Shown here: positions 1-8,786 of the stretch, piece by piece
Position numbering within the stretch: position 1 is the stretch's first letter
How the letters are laid out: each line of letters begins with the position of its first letter
Translations under genes and position numbers: made by a program
The notes under the pieces: generated by a model
Databases searched by the model: none
Told to the model about the DNA's origin: nothing
What the model saw: the letters and a program-made list of their open reading frames with translations, nothing else
NCBI RefSeq assembly: GCF_000829375.1
Contig: NZ_AP014624.1
Location: 2,232,001-2,296,000 of the forward strand
Direction: 5' to 3'
Origin: Chryseobacterium sp. StRB126
GTDB taxonomy: Bacteria > Bacteroidota > Bacteroidia > Flavobacteriales > Weeksellaceae
Length of the DNA stretch: 64,000 nt

Positions 1-71
1 CATTCGGAAATGAGCTGTTTGAGGTTGTAGGTAAATGAATCATAATTGTCTACAAGCAGTATTTTTTTCAT
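1..71 (-). CDS. trpG: Anthranilate synthase component II (glutamine amidotransferase), 5' end only
   Basis: Only the first 23 codons lie in the window; the gene runs off the left edge. The product begins MKKILLVDNYDSFTYNLKQL, the hallmark start of TrpG/PabA-type amidotransferases, which release ammonia from glutamine for the partner chorismate enzyme. The ATG overlaps the stop of the upstream component I gene in an ATGA arrangement, the usual translational coupling of the two subunits. Its place at the end of a quinolone-like cluster suggests the role of Pseudomonas PhnB: a dedicated anthranilate supply. The Cys-His-Glu triad is outside the window and cannot be checked. Confidence 0.85.
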   Translation of the reverse strand, partial: MKKILLVDNYDSFTYNLKQLISE

Positions 72-1483
72 AAGGTATATGATGTAAATTCTTTTAACGT
101 GTTCAGAATTAAAGTGATTTTATTGTTTACTTCTTCCAACTCTTTTTGAGGGTCAGACGATATGACAACGCCGGCTCCGGCGCGGTAAGCCATCACTCCG
201 TTTTCGAATAAGGCACTTCTTATAAGAATACAGGTATTGATATCATTATTAAATCCTATCCAGCCAAGTAATCCTCCATAGTATGAACGACCGCTGCTTT
301 CTATATCATCAATAAGTTGTACCGCCTTGTATTTAGGCGCTCCGCTTAATGTTCCTGCGGGTAGAAACTCTTTAACCAGGCGGATCGTATTAAGCTCTGT
401 ATTTAGTTTTCCCTGCACCTGGCTTACCATATGGATAACATTATTATAATGTTCTATGGTTTTCAGTTTACTGATCTGTACATCATTTGCATATCTGCTG
501 AGGTCGTTCCTTGCCAAATCAATCAGCATATTGTGTTCTGCATTTTCTTTAGGGTCTGCTAGCAGCTCTTTTTCCAGTAATGCATCTTTTTCTTCATGCA
601 TTGTTTTTTTGTAGGTTCCTGCGATGGGTTTTACTATTGCCAAATCATCTGAAGAACTGAAATGAGTCTCCGGTGATGCTCCTGCTATTGTATAGTTTTC
701 TTCATCCAGAAAGAAATAATACTGGGCATTGTTGTTTTTCAGCTTCACAAAAAATGTCCACGGATCGCCTGCATAGTTTCTGGAAAATCTTCGGGAAACC
801 ACCAGCTGGAATACATTTCCTATCTGGCAGTGATGTTTTGCTTTATTCACTTTTTCTAAAAACTCTTCCTCTGTACAGTCTTTTTCTTCTGTGTTGGATA
901 CTGAAAATCCTTTTAATCCGGTATTTAAGGTGTATTTCAGCTGTTCTTTCATTTCCGTGATCTCATCGTTTTCTCCATTATAATAGTTATTGATGCAGAC
1001 AACCTGTGAGAGGGTGGTATTGAAAACATAAATATATCGGTACAGAGAAAATTTAAAGAGTGGTAACTGGCTGCTTTCTCTTTCCTCAGCGTATTTTTTC
1101 AGAGAAATATTTTCTATAAGCTGTATAGAATCATAGCTGCTGAAACCTAAAAGACCGTTATACTGATGAGAAATATTTTCCGGGGTATTTTTTTTCTGCC
1201 ATTCGGCTGTTTTACCCCAAAAATTAAGCTCGTCAGTTTCTATTGTTTCTGTCTTTTCACCTGATCTGTATTGAAGCTCATTCATATTATTTGACTGTAA
1301 TGAGGCAATAGATTCTGCCGCAATAAAAACCAGCTTGTGATTGTCATTGTTTACAGCTTCAGAAACTTCAAACCAAATAGAACTTGTGGCTTTCTGCCTC
1401 AGAGAGTTATAAAAACTCTTCATATCAAAGTTTTCGGGGTAATCTGAACTTATATGAGAAGAAAAGATCTTAGTTTCTTTCAT
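68..1483 (-). CDS. trpE: Anthranilate synthase component I (chorismate-binding enzyme)
   Basis: 471 residues, a normal TrpE length. The conserved C-terminal chorismate-binding half is clear: GASPETHF, KPIAGT, LPAGTLSGAPKYKAVQLID, then YRAGAGVV and a closing ELEEVNNK. With the amidotransferase it should convert chorismate and glutamine to anthranilate. PabB or isochorismate synthase are alternatives, but the SGAPK block and the coupled trpG-like gene favour anthranilate. It starts 4 bases after the thioesterase stop, so it belongs to the cluster transcript and not to a trp operon; no trpD, C, F, B or A genes are seen. The inferred role is a pathway-dedicated anthranilate source, as phnAB serves pqsABCDE. 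Confidence 0.85.
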   Translation of the reverse strand: MKETKIFSSHISSDYPENFDMKSFYNSLRQKATSSIWFEVSEAVNNDNHKLVFIAAESIASLQSNNMNELQYRSGEKTETIETDELNFWGKTAEWQKKNTPENISHQYNGLLGFSSYDSIQLIENISLKKYAEERESSQLPLFKFSLYRYIYVFNTTLSQVVCINNYYNGENDEITEMKEQLKYTLNTGLKGFSVSNTEEKDCTEEEFLEKVNKAKHHCQIGNVFQLVVSRRFSRNYAGDPWTFFVKLKNNNAQYYFFLDEENYTIAGASPETHFSSSDDLAIVKPIAGTYKKTMHEEKDALLEKELLADPKENAEHNMLIDLARNDLSRYANDVQISKLKTIEHYNNVIHMVSQVQGKLNTELNTIRLVKEFLPAGTLSGAPKYKAVQLIDDIESSGRSYYGGLLGWIGFNNDINTCILIRSALFENGVMAYRAGAGVVISSDPQKELEEVNNKITLILNTLKEFTSYTL

Positions 1484-1487
1484 GGAT

Positions 1488-2216
1488 TTAGTGTATTAAA
1501 TCATTTATTATTTTACTTAGCAGGGCAGAGGTCTGCTTCGGATACTGGAACATAAAAAAATGTCCTCCCTCTACAGGAAAATAGCTTGTAGTATTGGACG
1601 TATGACGGTTCCAATCTTTATAGCAGTCTTTATTATTATACAGCTCATCATTTTCTGCTATGATTACTGCCAAAGGAGTTTCGATGATAATGGACGGCCA
1701 GTCTTCAACAGGATTTTCTTCTAAAAGTGCTGTATCTTTTTCCATAATCTCTATCCGTTTCTGCTGTACTCTCTGAAAAATCGGGGCATTTTTGCTTCTT
1801 TCATATTTCGTTGGAAGAATATCAAGCAGCAGGGCATTCCGCTTTTCTCTCGGCATCGGCAGTTCTGCAGACTGAAACAGGGGAGCCCGCATCCCTGAAA
1901 CGATCAATCCTTTTGGCGTATAATCGTTCTGTAGATTAAATAAGATAAGAAGGCCTAAAACAGCTCCCATACTATGTCCCCACAATATGAAAGGTTGGTC
2001 TTTACTTATCAGCCTGCTTCTGATTTTATCCGAAATATCTTCTATAGTTTCTTCTAATGTTGAATGAAAAGGTTCCGTACTTCTCATTCCCCTTCCCGGC
2101 AGTTCTACATAATGTACCTCCACATCTTCCGTATTCAGTACATTGGCTACATTAGACATTGAGGAAGATGAGCCGCCCGCATAAGGAATACAGAACAATA
2201 GTGTTTTGTATTCCAT
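1488..2216 (-). CDS. Type II thioesterase (alpha/beta hydrolase)
   Basis: 242 residues. Typical type II thioesterase features are FCIPYAGGSS near the start (oxyanion region), LPGRGMR, the nucleophile elbow GHSMGA with Ser82, and a late His in EGGHFFMF. Such enzymes remove stalled or misloaded acyl groups from carrier proteins and sometimes release product. The start codon abuts the stop of the dehydratase gene. In Pseudomonas, TesB can assist PqsE at the 2-aminobenzoylacetyl thioester, so a second thioesterase here could edit the carrier protein or help at that step; which one is inference. Confidence 0.85.
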   Translation of the reverse strand: MEYKTLLFCIPYAGGSSSSMSNVANVLNTEDVEVHYVELPGRGMRSTEPFHSTLEETIEDISDKIRSRLISKDQPFILWGHSMGAVLGLLILFNLQNDYTPKGLIVSGMRAPLFQSAELPMPREKRNALLLDILPTKYERSKNAPIFQRVQQKRIEIMEKDTALLEENPVEDWPSIIIETPLAVIIAENDELYNNKDCYKDWNRHTSNTTSYFPVEGGHFFMFQYPKQTSALLSKIINDLIH

Positions 2217-2699
2217 CTAAACAGATAATTTACTTTTATCTATAAACATTACGGTTACTTTTCCTTTTGCACAGACAGAACCTTCTGCCGATGCTTTTAC
2301 ATAAATAGAGCAGGCGGGCCCTTTTCTCCAGTCTATACTTACCTCCAGCTGCAGCAAGCATCCTGGTAATACCGACTTTAGAAAATTAATCTGGACATTT
2401 CCTAAAACCCCTATTATGGGTCTTTCTGTAGGAGGAAGAGGCCCTCCTTTTTCCCATTCCAGATCATCTAAAGCCAGCATGAGCGATGAAGCCTGTGCTA
2501 AAGCTTCCGTAATAAGAACTCCGGGCATAATGGGGAAATCGGGAAAATGACCTGTGAAATAAGGCTCACCCATAGAGACGGCTTTTACAGCAGTAAGTTC
2601 TTTTCCGGGAATATAACCCGTCACTTTATCTATCAGAAGAAACGGATGTCTGTATTTTAAAATTTGAGTGATCTGATAGGATTCTAATAATGCTTCCAT
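2217..2699 (-). CDS. FabZ/FabA-like 3-hydroxyacyl-ACP dehydratase
   Basis: 160 residues with a hot-dog fold signature: RHPFLLIDKV near residue 18, then the catalytic block GHFPDFPIMPGVLITEALAQ with His51 and Glu65. It should dehydrate 3-hydroxyacyl-ACP to trans-2-enoyl-ACP. It abuts the thioesterase gene and the CLF gene with no spacer. With no enoyl reductase in the cluster, the double bonds would stay and build a conjugated polyene (inference). Confidence 0.9.
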   Translation of the reverse strand: MEALLESYQITQILKYRHPFLLIDKVTGYIPGKELTAVKAVSMGEPYFTGHFPDFPIMPGVLITEALAQASSLMLALDDLEWEKGGPLPPTERPIIGVLGNVQINFLKSVLPGCLLQLEVSIDWRKGPACSIYVKASAEGSVCAKGKVTVMFIDKSKLSV

Positions 2700-3746
2700 T
2701 TATTTTGTTTTTTCTATTATGCTGAGAATTACAGTTCCTGCCTTGTCTGCTGAAAGGACCAGAATGTTTTCCTGATCTGTTTTGTGAATGCTTTTTCCTT
2801 CGAATACCGAAACAGCATAGGCTATTCCCAGCATACCTCCGGCGTTGTCATTATCTCCAAAAAGGTTTTCAGGATAAATGACAGATGTGCTCAGCCCATT
2901 TTTTCTTAACACTTCTTCAAAAATAGTTTCATCAATTACCGAAGTGCCTCCGGAAAAAATAATGGTATCAAAACTGAATAGTGCTGCCATACCTGAAATA
3001 TTCTGATACAGAAATGCTTCTATTGGCAGCCCCTCAGTATGGGTTTCAGAATGTATCTTTTTTATTGTGGCTAAAGGTTTTCTGCCTGCTTCAGATAAAG
3101 TTTCCCTACGTTCTAAAACCATTGCAATTCCAAGTTCGGTGGAGACTGGTCTGTGCAGGGTTTCATTTCCCCTGCGGATAGACTCCTGATATTCATTTCG
3201 GACTTCTGTAGAGGCAATAACTCCGTAATCTGTGATTCCCTGTTTTAGATGGAGGGAAGCAATATCTAAAGCCTGAAGGCTTCCTGCCATCCCTGCACAT
3301 ACACTGAAATTGGGACCTTTTATTCCTGCCTGAATGGCCATCTGACTGGCTGCTGCATTGGCAATGGTGCTTGGAGCTTTCATTGGGCTTACACGGTCCG
3401 GACCTTGATTTTTTGCAGTTAAATCAAAGATAAAACAGTCTTCAAGGTTGGAAAGTTCAGTGCCGTCATAAAGCCCGATTCTTTCAGGAGCTTCATTGAT
3501 TATCGAACTTAAACTCCTGCTATGTATGGCATGAAATGCTGCATTACAGAACAACAATGTTGCTTTGTTAAGGAATCTCTGTCCTTTTGGTTTTAAAAAC
3601 TTCTGGGGATCATGATCTTCAATGATTAAAGCTTTCGTTTCCGATTCTTTTCGGAAGAAATAATTGTCAATCTCCGTTCCGTATGGACTATTGAAGCCTA
3701 TTATGGAAATTACTATATCGTTATTTGAAATGTTATTTGCTATCAT
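2700..3746 (-). CDS. Chain-length factor (KS-beta-like, no catalytic residues)
   Basis: 348 residues, a thiolase fold related to the adjacent ketosynthase but shorter. At the nucleophile elbow the ketosynthase has TACAAGN; here the aligned stretch is VCAGMAGSL, which puts Met153 at the Cys position. The HGTGT and GHxMGA histidine motifs are also absent (GGTSV and NDNAGGMLG occur instead). Catalytically dead partners of this kind pair with a KS and set chain length in type II systems, including ApeC-like proteins of aryl polyene clusters. It overlaps the KS gene by 14 bases, consistent with a heterodimer made in equal amounts. Confidence 0.8.
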   Translation of the reverse strand: MIANNISNNDIVISIIGFNSPYGTEIDNYFFRKESETKALIIEDHDPQKFLKPKGQRFLNKATLLFCNAAFHAIHSRSLSSIINEAPERIGLYDGTELSNLEDCFIFDLTAKNQGPDRVSPMKAPSTIANAAASQMAIQAGIKGPNFSVCAGMAGSLQALDIASLHLKQGITDYGVIASTEVRNEYQESIRRGNETLHRPVSTELGIAMVLERRETLSEAGRKPLATIKKIHSETHTEGLPIEAFLYQNISGMAALFSFDTIIFSGGTSVIDETIFEEVLRKNGLSTSVIYPENLFGDNDNAGGMLGIAYAVSVFEGKSIHKTDQENILVLSADKAGTVILSIIEKTK

Positions 3747-4974
3747 ATTTACTGAATATTACGCTGCATATATTTCCGCCAAAAGCGAAAGAATTACTAA
3801 GAACATGATCTACTTTATTTTCGATTTCTGAGGATGGCTGGATATGAAAATGAGTATTGAAAGCTTCATCAATTTTTTCTGTATTGCGGTTTCTGGGAAC
3901 TTTTTGATGATGTAGGGAAAGAGTGGCCGTTACTGCTTCCAATGCACTGGCTGCTCCCATGCAGTGTCCTAACATGGATTTGATTCCATTGACATATAAA
4001 GAATCTATTTCTTCTCCGAAAACATTGCGCATCGCATTTACCTCATGGGAATCATTGGCTTTTGTTCCTGTTCCGTGGGCGCTTACATAAGTGATGTTCT
4101 CTCTATCAATATTGCTTGATTTTATTGCATTGTTCATAGACAGGGTAGCACCGGAACCTTCCGGATCAGGGGCGGTAGGATCATAAGCATCACAGGCTAA
4201 GCCGTATCCTTTGATTTCGCCATATATTTTAGCTCCTCTTGCTAATGCATGTTCCAGTTCTTCCAATACTAAAACAGCAGCTCCTTCTCCTACAATCATT
4301 CCGTTCCTGTTCTGATCAAAAGGTTTGCAGTTGTCTTTTGACATGGCTCCCAATCTGTAAAAAACGGTGTAGCAGGACCGTGTAAAAGGGTCAGCACCTC
4401 CTGCAATAATCAGGGAAGATCTGCCTTCACGAATCATAGAATAGGCGGTGCCGATAGCATAATTTCCTGCTGCACAGGCTGTAGGAATTACCATATTTGT
4501 TCCGCCGAGATTGTAATATTTTGCTATACTGGCACTTAATTCAACCGGTCTAAAATAAGTAAGTGTTTTTGCAGCTTTAGAGGAAAGGTATTCATGTTTC
4601 ATTTCCAGATTCCACTGATCTACAATTCTTTCTACAATATCCTGGTTGCCGTTTGTAGTACCCAGAATAACTCCGTAATTATTTTTTTTAGTGAATTTTT
4701 CAAAACCGGCATCTTTCAGACCCATGTCTATCGCAGCAGCAGCATAAGTAACGGCTTTACCATAAGGCTTAAAATGCTCCAGCAATTCAGTATTCTTATA
4801 ATCTTTTTCCAAGTCTACTTCAGCAGCGCGGGTAACTCCTTTATAGTTGGAGGGCTCCAGTTTTGTAAGGTCTCCGACTCCTGATTCTCCATTCAAGATT
4901 TTTTCCCAAAAGGCTCCTTTTTCACAGGCTAAAGGGCTTACTACACCCATCCCTGTAATTACGATTCTTTTCAT
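3733..4974 (-). CDS. Beta-ketoacyl-ACP synthase (FabF-type KS)
   Basis: 413 residues from the start MKRIVITGMGVVSPLAC at 4974; a 27-residue in-frame extension upstream overlaps fabG and looks unused. The full Cys-His-His set is present: Cys167 in PTACAAGN, His300 in SAHGTGT, His337 in MLGHCMGAAS. It should condense malonyl-ACP with the growing chain. With the following chain-length factor it forms the KS/CLF pair of a type II polyketide or aryl-polyene-like system. Being separate from the three KASIII-like genes, it probably makes the side chain and not the quinolone ring. Confidence 0.88.
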   Translation of the reverse strand: MKRIVITGMGVVSPLACEKGAFWEKILNGESGVGDLTKLEPSNYKGVTRAAEVDLEKDYKNTELLEHFKPYGKAVTYAAAAIDMGLKDAGFEKFTKKNNYGVILGTTNGNQDIVERIVDQWNLEMKHEYLSSKAAKTLTYFRPVELSASIAKYYNLGGTNMVIPTACAAGNYAIGTAYSMIREGRSSLIIAGGADPFTRSCYTVFYRLGAMSKDNCKPFDQNRNGMIVGEGAAVLVLEELEHALARGAKIYGEIKGYGLACDAYDPTAPDPEGSGATLSMNNAIKSSNIDRENITYVSAHGTGTKANDSHEVNAMRNVFGEEIDSLYVNGIKSMLGHCMGAASALEAVTATLSLHHQKVPRNRNTEKIDEAFNTHFHIQPSSEIENKVDHVLSNSFAFGGNICSVIFSKYDSK

Positions 4975-4988
4975 ATGTTTTGTGTTTT

Positions 4989-5744
4989 TTATAAAGTTAA
5001 TCCTCCATCGATGATGAATGTCTGCCCAGTGATATAGCTGCTTTTGTCCGAGCACAGAAAGGTTACCAGCTCAGCAACTTCTTCCGTTTTTCCCATCCTT
5101 TTCATGGGGATCATCTGATCTATTTTCTTTTTGTCCTGTTCATTCATTTTGGCTACCATTTCGGTATCAATAAATCCCGGGGCAACAGCATTTACCTGTA
5201 AGTTGAATTTTGCAAATTCCAGAGCAAGTGTTTTGGTTAAAGAGATAACAGCTGCTTTAGTTGCTCCGTAATTGGCCTGTCCCACTGCTCCTCTTACACC
5301 TGAAACAGATGATATATTGATGATTTTTGAATTTTTCTTTCGGATGAAAGATCTTATCACTGCTTTTGTGAGGTAATAGGTTCCATTCAGGTTGGTTTCT
5401 AGTACATTGGTCCACATATCGGTGGTCATGCTGAAAAAAGGGGCGTCCATTGTGACTCCTGCATTGTTTACCAAGCCGTATAGCGGACCTAATGCAGATT
5501 TTTCAATTTCGGCGATTAAAGATTTTGATTGTTCTTCATTTTTTATGTCAGCCTGATAAAGCATAGTCTTACCCGGAAATTCAGCTGAAAGTTTGTCCAA
5601 AAAAGCTTCTGCTATTTCTTTCCCATGATTATAGGTAAATGATACGGATGCTCCCGATGAAAGTAGCTGCTGAACAATAGCTCTTCCGATTCCTCTTCCG
5701 CCTCCTGTCACTAAAAAATGTTTGTCTGATAAATCTATTTGCAT
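4989..5744 (-). CDS. fabG: 3-oxoacyl-ACP reductase, FabG type
   Basis: 251-residue short-chain dehydrogenase. The NADPH-binding motif GGGRGIGRA lies at about residues 15-23, then NNAG, the catalytic Ser in NISSVSG, YGATKAA with Tyr and Lys, and the C-terminal [12 protein letters not shown] typical of FabG. It should reduce 3-ketoacyl-ACP to 3-hydroxyacyl-ACP for the dehydratase. It lies between the FAD monooxygenase and KS genes with short spacers. KS/CLF, KR and DH together are the minimum set for a polyene chain. Confidence 0.9.
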   Translation of the reverse strand: MQIDLSDKHFLVTGGGRGIGRAIVQQLLSSGASVSFTYNHGKEIAEAFLDKLSAEFPGKTMLYQADIKNEEQSKSLIAEIEKSALGPLYGLVNNAGVTMDAPFFSMTTDMWTNVLETNLNGTYYLTKAVIRSFIRKKNSKIINISSVSGVRGAVGQANYGATKAAVISLTKTLALEFAKFNLQVNAVAPGFIDTEMVAKMNEQDKKKIDQMIPMKRMGKTEEVAELVTFLCSDKSSYITGQTFIIDGGLTL

Positions 5745-5752
5745 AATTATTT

Positions 5753-6907
5753 TTAAATCTTATTGAGTATGGAAAGGTCTCTGCTGCTGGTCTGTATTTT
5801 GGAATTAAGGCTGTTCATAAAGTCTTCTGCACTTCCGAAACTGCCTGCCAGGCGATGACCATAAGCTAGAACTTTATTGTTAAGTTCAAAACGTTGCTCC
5901 TGATAGCTTGCCAGTGCTTCTTCCAAAGAAATTTCACTGTTAAAATATTTTGAAAGCCAGATGAAGAGTTCTCCTGTATCTTCGATAGCCAGGTTCATTC
6001 CCTGTCCCGTAATGGGATGGATGGAATGGGCTGCATTTCCCAAAAGAAGTATCCTTCCTTTAAAGTATTGTTCAGAATGCATTCTGCATAAGGGAAAAGT
6101 GAGGAAATTGTCCAGTGAATTGATCTGGTTTAACATGTCATCACTTTGGGTAACAAATGTTTTCAGTCGGTTGATCAAAGTTTCTTTGTTTCCGGATTCT
6201 TTCAGGTTTTTCCCTTCTTCCATATTAAATCCTAAAACACATCGGGCTTCTGTATTGTTGATCGGGTAGAAATAGGCGAGCCCTCCGTTTTTGTCTACAT
6301 ACAATCGGTTGAGCTCTTCTACACTTGATGTAATAGGGTATTTGTTGAAATACATCACATGATCGTAATAGTCGAAATGGGCTTTTATTCCCGCATATTC
6401 TCTTACAATGGATTTGGTTCCGTCCGCTCCGATAAGGATATTGCTGAAAATCTCTTCTCCTGAATTAAGAGTTACATAGACCCCGTTTTCCACTTCATTA
6501 ATTTTTGAAACGGATTGATTGACCAAAAGTTCTATGGTTTTGATGGCCTGAATTTTATCATAAATCGTTTCCAGTAAAACACTGTATGGACAAACCATGA
6601 AATATCCTCTTTCGTTTTCTGCCTTATAATTGATGTGATCGACCTGAATGCCATTATGAAAAACACTGAGCTGATCTCTCACTCTGCATTCCTTATTCAT
6701 AAGTTCCTGTAGCAGTCCGTGTTTTTCAAGGACATTGATTCCGGAAGGCTTTAAAATATCGGCACCATTCATATTGACTTTAGCATTTTTTTCTAAAATC
6801 AGTATTTTTTTTCCTTGTGAACCAAGCAGCCAGGCCAGGAAAATACCGGCAATTCCTGCTCCTACAATGCAAACGTCATATTCTGTATATTTTGGATTTT
6901 GATTCAT
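5753..6907 (-). CDS. FAD-dependent aromatic monooxygenase (PqsH/PqsL/UbiH-like)
   Basis: 384 residues. The FAD-binding [19 protein letters not shown] and the following acidic LILEK start a Rossmann fold; [11 protein letters not shown] and the FAD-ribityl motif [18 protein letters not shown] place it in the group A flavin hydroxylases. Pseudomonas PqsH (382 residues) hydroxylates the quinolone at C3, and PqsL acts on the amino group of 2-aminobenzoylacetate to give N-oxides; both are plausible models. It overlaps the MBL hydrolase gene by 4 bases (ATGA), which mildly favours a PqsL-like role because the PqsE product is the PqsL substrate. The exact reaction cannot be read from sequence. Confidence 0.82.
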   Translation of the reverse strand: MNQNPKYTEYDVCIVGAGIAGIFLAWLLGSQGKKILILEKNAKVNMNGADILKPSGINVLEKHGLLQELMNKECRVRDQLSVFHNGIQVDHINYKAENERGYFMVCPYSVLLETIYDKIQAIKTIELLVNQSVSKINEVENGVYVTLNSGEEIFSNILIGADGTKSIVREYAGIKAHFDYYDHVMYFNKYPITSSVEELNRLYVDKNGGLAYFYPINNTEARCVLGFNMEEGKNLKESGNKETLINRLKTFVTQSDDMLNQINSLDNFLTFPLCRMHSEQYFKGRILLLGNAAHSIHPITGQGMNLAIEDTGELFIWLSKYFNSEISLEEALASYQEQRFELNNKVLAYGHRLAGSFGSAEDFMNSLNSKIQTSSRDLSILNKI

Positions 6908-7782
6908 ACGAATGATTCTGTTTTTAAATGAGAGATTAATAGTCCTATACTTTTTCTGTATACTTTATCCGGAATGAAGGAATGATCCATCACTTTATAT
7001 TTTTTGCATACGTGATCCACCAATTCTTCTTCTGATAAATAATCTTTACGTAGGGCAACAAACTCTATCAATTCGTTACACCCAAGAAGGCTGCAGGCAG
7101 GGGCAGATAGGGCCTCCACACTTGTAAGGATACCATTGTGTCCTAAAGCAACGGTCTCGGCACACAAATCTCCCAATCTATTGATGCTGTCTATAAATTG
7201 TCTTACATGATCAAAAGCCAATGGAAACCATTTTTTTGTATTGATAATTTCCCCTAAAGCATCCGATACAAACAAAATGTCTTTTTCTTTATAATGAATA
7301 CTCACAGAACATGGACTATGGCCCGGAGTATAGATTACTTCCCAGATTCCAGATTCCGTTTCTATTTGTTCTTTATCTTTCAAAGTGATGAAAGGAATCT
7401 GTTGTAAGTCCGCCGGAAATTTTTTAATCTCTTTATCTGAGATCAGGGCATTCAGCTGACGAATCCTTTTTACATATTTTTCATTACGGAAGTTTTTCAC
7501 CGCATGTTCCGAGGCATATAGTTTTACATGCTTCAGATAAGGATAAAGAGATTCTATAGCTCCGCAATGGTCATAATGGGAGTGTGTAATAAACCAGTGT
7601 CTGACTAATGACAGATCAGAAACATGTTTTTTCAATTGTGCCAGCAGAGCTTTGGCATCCCGGGTTAATCCTCCTTCTACCAGTATGTATTCCTGATTTT
7701 CTTTTACCAGATAAACCGGGTTGGATATTGTTCCCAAGATGGCTAAAGAGTTGTTTATATTTCCTGTTTTATTGATCCACAT
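6904..7782 (-). CDS. Metallo-beta-lactamase-fold thioesterase (PqsE-like)
   Basis: 292 residues. The dinuclear metal motif is complete: THSHYDHCG (His67, His69, Asp71, His72), then PGHSPCS, SDALG and LGHNG supplying later ligands. Pseudomonas PqsE (301 residues) has this fold and hydrolyses 2-aminobenzoylacetyl-CoA to 2-aminobenzoylacetate. Position next to a PqsD-like KASIII and coupling to the FAD monooxygenase support that role. A generic MBL hydrolase is the alternative; the assignment comes mostly from context. Confidence 0.78.
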   Translation of the reverse strand: MWINKTGNINNSLAILGTISNPVYLVKENQEYILVEGGLTRDAKALLAQLKKHVSDLSLVRHWFITHSHYDHCGAIESLYPYLKHVKLYASEHAVKNFRNEKYVKRIRQLNALISDKEIKKFPADLQQIPFITLKDKEQIETESGIWEVIYTPGHSPCSVSIHYKEKDILFVSDALGEIINTKKWFPLAFDHVRQFIDSINRLGDLCAETVALGHNGILTSVEALSAPACSLLGCNELIEFVALRKDYLSEEELVDHVCKKYKVMDHSFIPDKVYRKSIGLLISHLKTESFV

Positions 7783-7793
7783 GGTATTATGAA

Positions 7794-8786
7794 TTAGAAT
7801 TTATATAAAACACTTCCCCATGTCGCTCCGGAGCCATATCCTACTATAAGTCCCAGCTTTCCTTCTCTTTCTTCCGGAGGAGTATTCTCCATATATTCAC
7901 TCAAAGTGATGGGTAAAGAACCGGAAGCAATATTTCCATATTTATGTACATTGATCTGTACCTTATTTCTTGGAATTCCCAGATTATTTATCACTGCATC
8001 CAAAATTCTCATATTGGGCTGGTGGGGAATAATAACATCTATATCTTCCATGGAAAGATTGTGCTTTTTCAATGTCTGTACTGTTACTTCAGTGAATTTC
8101 TCTACTGCATGTTTAAACATGGCTTTGCCGTTCATCCGGAAATAGGAACATTTGCTCTCATCTCCGCTGAAGGTTTTGCCTGATGTACCGGGACTTTCTG
8201 TCCAAAGCAGTTCAAAATAACTTCCATCAGCGTGTATTGCAGCATCCAGAATTCCTTTGTTCTGATCTTCTGAAGCACTTAGCACAACAGCTCCGGCGCC
8301 GTCACCAAGTAATATAGAGAGGTTTCTGCCCTCATCAGAATAGTCCATTCTTTTTGATAAAGCTTCTCCGCAGCAGACTAATATATTCTGATGAGTTCCG
8401 GTTGCTATAAATTGTCTTGCGATGTCCATTCCATAAATAAGCCCACTACACTGCGCCCGGATATCAAATACGGGAATTGTATTTTTCAGAGAAAGCATTG
8501 GCTGAATCAGGCAGGCCTGAGACGGATCATGGTAATCAGGACTCAATGTATTTACAATCAGCATATCGATATCTTCCGGTAAGAGATTGGCTTTTTCAAT
8601 TGCTTTTTTGCAGGCTTCTACCATTAATACGCCTGTGCTTTCATTTTCAGAAATATGTTGTCTGGTGAGCACGCCTGTACGGGTTTCTATGAATTCTTCC
8701 GTGGTATTCATCCATTCAACAATTGTTTTGTTGTCTATGGTTGCAGAGGGCAGAGCATGACCAAATCCGGATATGACAGTATTCAT
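7794..8786 (-). CDS. KASIII/FabH-like condensing enzyme with full triad (PqsD-like)
   Basis: 330 residues. The Cys-His-Asn triad is intact: Cys113 in RAQCSGLIYG, His255 in PHQPNMR, Asn285 in KYGNIASGS. Pseudomonas PqsD has the same triad at nearly the same positions and condenses anthraniloyl-CoA with a malonyl thioester to 2-aminobenzoylacetyl-CoA. The alternative is a starter-unit KASIII for the polyene chain. Context (CoA ligase, MBL hydrolase and PqsBC-like pair in the same cluster) favours PqsD. The ATG overlaps the previous gene's stop in a TAATG arrangement. Confidence 0.82.
   Translation of the reverse strand: MNTVISGFGHALPSATIDNKTIVEWMNTTEEFIETRTGVLTRQHISENESTGVLMVEACKKAIEKANLLPEDIDMLIVNTLSPDYHDPSQACLIQPMLSLKNTIPVFDIRAQCSGLIYGMDIARQFIATGTHQNILVCCGEALSKRMDYSDEGRNLSILLGDGAGAVVLSASEDQNKGILDAAIHADGSYFELLWTESPGTSGKTFSGDESKCSYFRMNGKAMFKHAVEKFTEVTVQTLKKHNLSMEDIDVIIPHQPNMRILDAVINNLGIPRNKVQINVHKYGNIASGSLPITLSEYMENTPPEEREGKLGLIVGYGSGATWGSVLYKF

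Noticed and set aside
68..1483. Part of an ordinary tryptophan operon
   Set aside because: The gene is packed into the biosynthetic cluster and has no trpD, C, F, B or A genes in view. It cannot be fully excluded because the sequence to the left is missing.
7906..8668. Plus-strand frames opposite the PqsD-like gene
   Set aside because: They are antisense shadows of a gene with an intact catalytic triad, and they have no family features or start context.
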